From: JAKACA01 sp052143575
GTDB lineage: Bacteria; Actinomycetota; Acidimicrobiia; Acidimicrobiales; Bog-793
NCBI GenBank assembly: GCA_052143575.1
Contig: JBKQSP010000029.1
Coordinates: forward strand, 124,001 to 188,000
Reading direction: 5' to 3'
DNA length: 64,000 bases
The position numbers and the translations under genes were made by a program. This document shows positions 58,536 through 64,000 of this stretch, piece by piece (the first letter of the stretch is position 1; every line of letters begins with the position of its first letter). A model generated the notes under the pieces. It was not told the origin of the DNA. It saw only the letters and a program-made list of their open reading frames with translations, and did not search any database.

Positions 58536-60319
58536 GCACCACGACCTTCACGACGCGGCCGGAGCTCGTCGGCGGGTTCGGGATGGCGGCGGCGTCGCAC
58601 TGGATCGCCGCCCAGTGCGCCATGGCAATGCTCGAGCGAGGGGGCAACGCCTTCGACGCCGCTGCTGCGGCGGGCTTCGTGCTCCAGGTCGTCGAGCCGC
58701 ACCAGAACGGGCTCGGGGGCGAGGCGCCCATGGTCCTCTACTCCGCCGCCGAAGACGCCGTGCTCGTCGTCGACGGCCAGGGGCCTGCGCCGGAGGCGGC
58801 GACGGCGGAGCGATTCGCCGAGCTCGGCCACGGGCTCGTGCCGGGAACCGGTCTCCTCGCCGCTTGCGTGCCAGGGGGGTTCGGATCCTGGATGCTGCTG
58901 CTGGAGCGCTTCGGGACGATGTCGCTGCGAGAGATCCTCGAGCCGGCGATCGGATACGCCGAGGGCGGCTGGCCGGTGCTTGCCTCCCTCGCAGCCGTGC
59001 TGGGCGCCGTCAGCGCCGAGATGACGCCGAGCTGGCCGACCTCGGCCGAGATCTGGCTTGCGGGGGGAGTGCCGCCGGCCGGCAGTCGCCTCAAGAACCC
59101 GCAGCTGGCTGCGACCTATCGCCGCCTCGTCACGAGCGCCGAAGCGGCCGGGGCGGCACGCGAGGCCCAGCTCGAAGCTGCCCGCCGGGCCTTCTACGAG
59201 GGCTTCGTCGCCGAGGCCGTCGACGCCTTCTGCACAGGCTCGGCCCTGCTCGGCGGTGAGGACCTCTCGCGCTGGCGGGCGTCGCTGGAAGAGCCGGTCC
59301 GCCTCGCCTTCGGCGACTTCGAGATCTGCAAGACGGGACCCTGGGGGCAGGGCCCCGTCTTCCTGCAGCAGCTCTCGCTCCTGGCCGGCTTCGATCTTGC
59401 CTCTCTCGGCGCCGGCAGCCCCGATCTCGTCCACGTCGTGACGGAATGCTGCAAGCTGGCCTTCGCCGATCGAGAGGCCTACTACGGCGATCCCCGCATG
59501 GTGGAGGTCCCGCTCGGCGAGCTCCTCTCGCCGTCCTACGCGGCGACGCGGCGGGCCCTCGTCGGCGAGACGGCGAACAGCGACCTGCGCCCGGGCTCGC
59601 CGGGGGGACGCAGCCCTCGCCTGCCGGGGCGGATCCTGGCGAGGCAGGCCCCGGCAGGCGAGGAGGGCAGGAGCACCCCCGGAGGCGACCTCGACCCCCG
59701 ACTCGGGCCTCCGCCGGGCTCCTGGCGTGAGACGCGGGGCGACACCTGCCACCTCGACGTGGCCGACCGGTTCGGGAACCTCATCTCGGCGACACCGAGT
59801 GGCGGTTGGTTGCAGAGCTCGCCGGCCGTACCCGGCCTCGGTTTCTGCTTGGGCACGCGGGCGCAGATGTTCTGGCTCGAGGCAGGGTTGCCGGCCAGCC
59901 TGGCTCCGGGCAAGCGCCCCCGCACGACGCTCAGCCCGGGGCTCGCTCTGCGCGACGGGCGGCCGTACCTGGCCTTCGGGACCCCAGGCGGTGACCAGCA
60001 GGATCAGTGGACGTTGCTCGCCTTCCTCAATCACTGCGTCTTCGGGATGGACCTGCAAGCGTCGATCGACGCCCCTTCGTGGCATTCGAACCACGTGCCC
60101 TCCTCCTTCTTCCCGCGGGAGGCTCACCCGAACCAGCTCGTGGTCGAGGACCGCCTCGGGGACGGCACCATTTCGAGCCTTCGTCGTCGTGGCCACGACG
60201 TCGTCGTGGCCGGGCCGTGGCTGCTCGGTCGTACGACGGCCGTCGCCCGTTCCTCCGACGGCTTCCTGCGCGCCGCTGCCGACCCGCGGGCCATGCAGGC
60301 CTATGCCGCCGGGCGATAG
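58532..60319 (+). CDS. gamma-glutamyltransferase-family Ntn hydrolase
   Basis: A 595-residue member of the gamma-glutamyltranspeptidase family. The self-processing catalytic Thr is in GDTCHLDVADRFGN (about residue 400), followed by SATPSGGWLQSSPAVPGLGF, PRTTLSPGLALRDG and GTPGGDQQDQWTLLAFLNH. No signal peptide is seen, so it may be cytoplasmic, unlike classical GGT. GTG 58532 overlaps the SufR-like stop (GTGA). Neighbour to a peptidase, it may hydrolyse a gamma-glutamyl or cyclic amide compound. Confidence 0.9.
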   Translation: MSTTTFTTRPELVGGFGMAAASHWIAAQCAMAMLERGGNAFDAAAAAGFVLQVVEPHQNGLGGEAPMVLYSAAEDAVLVVDGQGPAPEAATAERFAELGHGLVPGTGLLAACVPGGFGSWMLLLERFGTMSLREILEPAIGYAEGGWPVLASLAAVLGAVSAEMTPSWPTSAEIWLAGGVPPAGSRLKNPQLAATYRRLVTSAEAAGAAREAQLEAARRAFYEGFVAEAVDAFCTGSALLGGEDLSRWRASLEEPVRLAFGDFEICKTGPWGQGPVFLQQLSLLAGFDLASLGAGSPDLVHVVTECCKLAFADREAYYGDPRMVEVPLGELLSPSYAATRRALVGETANSDLRPGSPGGRSPRLPGRILARQAPAGEEGRSTPGGDLDPRLGPPPGSWRETRGDTCHLDVADRFGNLISATPSGGWLQSSPAVPGLGFCLGTRAQMFWLEAGLPASLAPGKRPRTTLSPGLALRDGRPYLAFGTPGGDQQDQWTLLAFLNHCVFGMDLQASIDAPSWHSNHVPSSFFPREAHPNQLVVEDRLGDGTISSLRRRGHDVVVAGPWLLGRTTAVARSSDGFLRAAADPRAMQAYAAGR

Positions 60320-60371
60320 GCGGATTGCTGAAGGTGCGGTGCCGCCAGGGTCAATCGGCAAGGATGGGGCC

Positions 60372-62525
60372 GTGACAGAGATCAGCTTTCCCCGCCAGTA
60401 CGCCCGCACCCGGCGGTTCAGTCTCGGCACCCCGCGGGCCTTCGTGATCGCACCCGACGGTCACCGAGTGCTCTTCCTGCGCTCGAAGAGCGGCTCGGAC
60501 GCCATGACGTGCCTCTACGAGCTGGACGTGACGACGGGCTCGGAGCGGCTCGTCGTCGATCCGGAGCCGCTCCTCGCCGGCGGCCTCGAGCACCTGGCGC
60601 CCGAGGAGCAGGCGCGCCGCGAGCGGGCGAGGGAGTCGTGGGCGGGCATCGTGCGCTTCACAGCCGACACGGCTGCGACTACGGTTGCCTTCGACCTCTC
60701 GGGGCGCCTCTACGTCGCCGACGTCGAGTTGGCCGAGGTGAGAGAGCTGAGCGGGCGTTCGCCGGCCGTGGATCCGCGACTGTCGCCCTCCGGCGAGCAC
60801 GTCGCCTACGTCTCGCACGGTGCGCTGCGCGTCATCGCCTCGAGGCCCGGGGGCAGCGCGGGCGTTCCCGATGACCGGGTGCTCGCCGACCCGGAGGGCG
60901 AGGACGGGGCCAACGGGGGGCCCGGGCACGTCACCTACGGCTTGGCGGAGTTCGTCGCCGCCGAGGAGATGGACCGCCTCGAGGGGTACTGGTGGTCGCC
61001 GGACGGCGAGCAGATCCTCGTCGCCCGCGTCGACACGAGCGGCGTCGCCCGGCGCTACATCGCCGACCCCGCCGACCCGACGAGACCGGCCACGGAGATG
61101 GCGTATCCCGCCGCCGGCACGGCCAACGCCGACGTCACGCTGCACCTCGTGGCCCTCGCCGATGGGGGCAGGACCCGCGAGGTCTCCTGGGACCGCGAGG
61201 GCTTCGAGTACGTGACGACGGTGTCGTGGTCGTCCCACGGCCTGCTCGTCGTCGTGCAGAGCCGCGACCAGCGTCGCCTGCAGGTGCTGGCGGTCGATGC
61301 GGCGACGGGGGAGACGTCGCTCGTGCGGGAGGACCGCGACGACGCCTGGGTGGACATCGTCGAGGGCGTGCCGGCCCACCTCTCCGACGGCACGTTGGTC
61401 TGGACGGTCGACGCCGGTGAGGCCAAGCGCCTTGTCATCGGCGACGCAATCGTGACGCCGGATGACCTGCAGGTGCGCCGTGTGCTCGGTGTGGACGGTG
61501 ACGTCGTGCTGCTGGCCGCCTCCACCGAGCCGACCGAGGTCGGCGTGTGGGTGTGGTCGCCGGCGGGCGGCCTCGCCCCCCTGCCGGGGGACGAGCCGGC
61601 CGGCGTCTCGACGGCGTGGTGCGGCGGCGGCACCAGCGTGCTGGCCAAGCGCAGCCTCGACGGCGACGGCGTGAGCGTCACGGTGCACCGCGACGGCCGT
61701 TCGATCGCCCGGGTCGCCTCCGTGGCGGAGACCCCCGTCATCGCGCCGCGACCGCGCATGCGACGCGCAGGGGACCGCCAGATCCGCACGGCGGTGCTGT
61801 TCCCCCACGACCACGAGCCGGGATCGAAACGCCTCCCGGTACTTCTCGATCCCTACGGAGGCCCGCACGTCCAGATGGTGCTGGCCTCCTCGTCGGTGTT
61901 CCTCACCTCGCAGTGGTTTGCCGACCAGGGGTACTGCGTCGTGGTGGCCGATGGTCGCGGGACGCCCGGACGTGGGCCGGCCTGGGACCGCGCCGTCTTC
62001 GGCGAGATCGCCTCGCCCGTGCTCGAAGACCAGGTCACAGCGCTGCACGCCGTCGCCGAGGAGTTCGCCGACCTTGACCTGTCGAGGGTGGCCATCCGCG
62101 GCTGGTCCTTCGGGGGTTATCTGGCTGCCCTCGCCGTGTTGCGCCGGCCGGACGTGTTCCACGCCGCCGTCTCGGGCGCTCCCGTCACCGAGTGGCGCCT
62201 TTACGACACCCACTACACCGAGCGGTACCTCGGGAACCCGGCCACGACGCCGGAGAACTACGACCGCACCTCGTTGCTGAGCGATGCTGCCCGGCTGCGG
62301 CGGCCGCTTCTCCTCATCCATGGGCTCGCCGACGACAACGTCGCCGTCGCCAACACCCTGCAGCTGTCGTCCGCCCTCTTGGCGACCGGTCGCCAGCATT
62401 CTGTGCTCCCCCTCTCCGGGGTCACCCACATGACGCCACAGGAGGTCGTGGCCGAGAACCTCCTCCTGCTGCAAGTCGACTTCCTGCGGACGGCCCTTGC
62501 CGCCCCCGCACAGCTGGTCCCGTGA
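60372..62525 (+). CDS. S9-family dipeptidyl-peptidase-IV-like peptidase
   Basis: A 717-residue serine peptidase. Residues up to about 460 form the DPP-IV beta-propeller (EEMDRLEGYWWSPDGEQILVARVDTS). The C-terminal alpha/beta hydrolase has RGWSFGGYLAAL (nucleophile Ser), LLIHGLADDNVAVANT (Asp) and GVTHM (His). No signal peptide is seen. GTG 60372 is 52 nt after the GGT stop. It would remove N-terminal dipeptides from peptides. Confidence 0.92.
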   Translation: MTEISFPRQYARTRRFSLGTPRAFVIAPDGHRVLFLRSKSGSDAMTCLYELDVTTGSERLVVDPEPLLAGGLEHLAPEEQARRERARESWAGIVRFTADTAATTVAFDLSGRLYVADVELAEVRELSGRSPAVDPRLSPSGEHVAYVSHGALRVIASRPGGSAGVPDDRVLADPEGEDGANGGPGHVTYGLAEFVAAEEMDRLEGYWWSPDGEQILVARVDTSGVARRYIADPADPTRPATEMAYPAAGTANADVTLHLVALADGGRTREVSWDREGFEYVTTVSWSSHGLLVVVQSRDQRRLQVLAVDAATGETSLVREDRDDAWVDIVEGVPAHLSDGTLVWTVDAGEAKRLVIGDAIVTPDDLQVRRVLGVDGDVVLLAASTEPTEVGVWVWSPAGGLAPLPGDEPAGVSTAWCGGGTSVLAKRSLDGDGVSVTVHRDGRSIARVASVAETPVIAPRPRMRRAGDRQIRTAVLFPHDHEPGSKRLPVLLDPYGGPHVQMVLASSSVFLTSQWFADQGYCVVVADGRGTPGRGPAWDRAVFGEIASPVLEDQVTALHAVAEEFADLDLSRVAIRGWSFGGYLAALAVLRRPDVFHAAVSGAPVTEWRLYDTHYTERYLGNPATTPENYDRTSLLSDAARLRRPLLLIHGLADDNVAVANTLQLSSALLATGRQHSVLPLSGVTHMTPQEVVAENLLLLQVDFLRTALAAPAQLVP

Positions 62526-63256
62526 TGCCCGTGACGGAGAGGTCTCGAGAGAACCGTTTCGCAAAGTCGCTCTTCTCGGGACTACCGGGCCGTTACGACC
62601 GCCTCGCCGAGCTCTTGTCGATGGGCCAGAACCGGCGCTGGCGCCGCGAGATGGTCGACCACGTGATCGCCGGCTCGCCCGGCCGCATCCTCGACGTCGC
62701 CTCTGGCACGGCGGGCGTGGCGTTGCAGCTCGCACGCCGCTCAGGCGCCGGCGTCGTCGGCCTCGACCTCACGAGGGCCATGCTGTGGCAGGGGGCCGAG
62801 AACGTGGCTGCGGCCGGCGAAGGCAAGCGCATCCAGCTCGTTCTCGGCAGGGGAGAGCAGCTGCCCTTCCCGGACGCCACGTTCGACGCCCTCAGCTTCA
62901 CCTACCTGTTGCGCTACGTGGAGGACCCGGCGGCCACGCTGGCGGAGCTCGCCCGCGTCGTCAAGCCGGGGGGAGCCATCGCCAGCCTGGAGTTCCTCGT
63001 ACCGCCGAACCCCGTGTGGCACGCCCTGTGGATCTGCTACACACGGCTCGTGCTGCCGGTGGCGGGCTACCTCACAGGCGGCGAGGAGTGGTGGAAGGTC
63101 GGCCGCTTCCTCGGTCCCAGCATCTCGAACCACTACAAGGCGTACCCGGTCGCCTGGACCGTGCAGGCATGGCGGGACGCCGGCATCGATGACGTCGCCG
63201 TGCGACGCATGAGCCTGGGCGGCGGCCTTGTCATGTGGGGACGGCGGGCGCCGTGA
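62525..63256 (+). CDS. UbiE/MenG-family methyltransferase
   Basis: A 243-residue SAM methyltransferase of the UbiE/COQ5 family, probably demethylmenaquinone methyltransferase. It has FSGLPGRYDRLAELLSMGQNRRWRREM, motif I in ILDVASGTAGVALQLAR, VGLDLTRAMLWQGAE and ALSFTYLLRYVEDPAATLAELARVVKPGG. ATG 62525 shares its A with the peptidase stop (TGATG). Menaquinone synthesis is an inference from the family. Confidence 0.85.
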   Translation: MPVTERSRENRFAKSLFSGLPGRYDRLAELLSMGQNRRWRREMVDHVIAGSPGRILDVASGTAGVALQLARRSGAGVVGLDLTRAMLWQGAENVAAAGEGKRIQLVLGRGEQLPFPDATFDALSFTYLLRYVEDPAATLAELARVVKPGGAIASLEFLVPPNPVWHALWICYTRLVLPVAGYLTGGEEWWKVGRFLGPSISNHYKAYPVAWTVQAWRDAGIDDVAVRRMSLGGGLVMWGRRAP

Positions 63257-64000
63257 CAGCGGGGCGACGGCTGCGCCCGGGGGGCCGGCGCGCGGCCACG
63301 AGCACGGCCGGACCGGAACTCCGCCCCGCCTACTACGCCGCCGGGCGAACGGGGGGCTGGCGCGACTGGTGGACGCTGCTGCACCCGCCCTATACGGCCT
63401 GGCACCTGTCCTACGTCGTCATCGGCGCCTCGCTGGCGCCTCACGTCCAGCTCAGCCGCCTCGTCGCCACGCTCCTCGCCTTCTTCCTCGCCGTCGGGAT
63501 CGCCGCCCACGCCCTCGACGAGCTGCACGGGCGACCGCTCAAGACCGAGATCCACTCGGGCGTCCTCGTCGCCGTCTCCGCTGTTGCTCTCGCCGGCGCC
63601 ATCGCCCTCGGCGTCATCGGGGTGTCGCGGGTCGGCTGGCCCCTGCTGCCGTTCATCGTGATCGGGCCCCTCCTCGTCATGGCCTACAACGCCGAGTGGT
63701 TCGGGGGCCTCGTGCACACCGACAGTGGCTTCGCCCTCGCCTGGGGGGTCTTCCCCGTGCTGACGGCGTACCTGGCGCAGGCGGACCGCCTCTCCTGGGC
63801 CGCACTGCTGGGTGGTGCCGGCGCCTTCGGCTTGTCGACCGTGCAGCGGGCCCTCAGCACACCGGCCCGCTTCGTCCGGCGGCGCGTCGTCGACGTGGAG
63901 GGTCGAGTCGTGCTGTCGGACGGCAGCACGCAGGCGGTGGACCGCGCCATGCTCATCCAACCGCTCGAGCGGGCCTTGCGCCTCATGTCGTGGTCCGTCG
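63253..64000 (+). CDS. polytopic membrane protein, unknown (C-terminus outside window)
   Basis: The reading frame starts at GTG 63253, overlapping the methyltransferase stop (GTGA), and is still open at the right edge after 249 codons. After an Arg-rich start it has RDWWTLLHPPYTAWHLSYVVIG and AHALDELHGRPL, then several membrane helices separated by short loops. The early Asp-rich turn beside a methyltransferase recalls UbiA-type prenyltransferases, but I cannot confirm the UbiA signature. A link to quinone or lipid metabolism is inferred from position. Confidence 0.7.
   Translation, partial: MTAGRRLRPGGRRAATSTAGPELRPAYYAAGRTGGWRDWWTLLHPPYTAWHLSYVVIGASLAPHVQLSRLVATLLAFFLAVGIAAHALDELHGRPLKTEIHSGVLVAVSAVALAGAIALGVIGVSRVGWPLLPFIVIGPLLVMAYNAEWFGGLVHTDSGFALAWGVFPVLTAYLAQADRLSWAALLGGAGAFGLSTVQRALSTPARFVRRRVVDVEGRVVLSDGSTQAVDRAMLIQPLERALRLMSWSV

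Noticed and set aside
60351..62735. 794-codon open frame antisense to the DPP-IV-type peptidase
   Set aside because: Arg/Gly/His-rich composition without any domain; the plus strand has a complete peptidase with its catalytic triad.
1..64000. tRNA, rRNA, CRISPR, insertion sequences or prophage
   Set aside because: Intergenic gaps were read for cloverleaf ends, direct repeats and transposase motifs; nothing convincing was found.

Overview
The window is GC-rich (roughly two thirds G+C by eye), densely packed, and uses many GTG and some TTG starts with 4-nt stop/start overlaps. It carries an F420-type luciferase-like oxidoreductase, a 1644-residue NAD-glutamate dehydrogenase, a WYL regulator, several DHA2 exporters, and a HypE/HypF/HypD set with a SIS-HypC fusion. 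This points to an actinomycete-type genome (Actinomycetota), perhaps Acidimicrobiia; no rRNA or other marker is present to settle the lineage. I see no tRNA, rRNA, CRISPR array, transposase or phage gene.

Layout. (1) 1-13.8 kb is a purine/nucleobase locus. It holds a BMP-type ABC importer (two permeases and a lipoprotein running off the left edge), a fused Fe-S/Mo hydroxylase of the selenium-dependent xanthine dehydrogenase (XdhD) type, an SsnA-like amidohydrolase lacking its N-terminal domain, and a divergent operon ade-FAD-2Fe2S-Mo-LLM that encodes a second, three-subunit xanthine dehydrogenase plus adenine deaminase. A repeated dyad (GGG-TCCTTCGM-CCC) occurs twice between importer and hydroxylase and once upstream of ade, so these units probably form one regulon. 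(2) 13.8-15.2 kb is a decayed junction: a HiPIP-like small protein, an EAL-domain remnant, a YceI gene and a broken hypA. (3) 15.2-21.6 kb is a [NiFe]-hydrogenase maturation cluster (hypC, hypD, and on the other strand SIS-HypC fusion, SIS protein, hypE, hypF) with no hydrogenase structural genes and no hypB in view. (4) 21.7-29.1 kb holds housekeeping and envelope genes: a phosphoesterase lipoprotein, convergent ABC-F proteins EttA and Uup-like, an FKBP, a lipoprotein and a PAS-PAS-GGDEF diguanylate cyclase. (5) 29.1-36.5 kb holds three DHA2 exporters; two have divergent repressors (TetR, HxlR) with clear operators in the promoters, and a threonine aldolase sits between them. (6) 36.5-43.7 kb is a set of small accessory genes: an ArsB-like transporter, two DHFR-fold proteins, an acidic small protein, a WYL-methyltransferase unit, DinB, YdeI-like, SRPBCC and a cysteine-dioxygenase-like remnant. 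(7) 43.7-53.5 kb is central metabolism: a MetE-like protein, large glutamate dehydrogenase, TetR, acyl-CoA synthetase, and a GT2-GtrA glycosyltransferase whose frame runs on antisense into the synthetase. (8) 53.5-55.9 kb is a two-component system. (9) 56.0-64.0 kb is a tightly overlapping operon: SDR, a divergent QueA-like protein, a SufR-like Fe-S regulator, gamma-glutamyltransferase, DPP-IV-type peptidase, a UbiE-like methyltransferase and a membrane protein that runs off the right edge.

The most interesting items are the purine regulon with two different molybdenum hydroxylases and a shared operator, the orphan hyp cluster with a hypA fossil and SIS-HypC fusion, and the overlapping operon that pairs a QueA paralogue with altered signature motifs with a SufR-like sensor.
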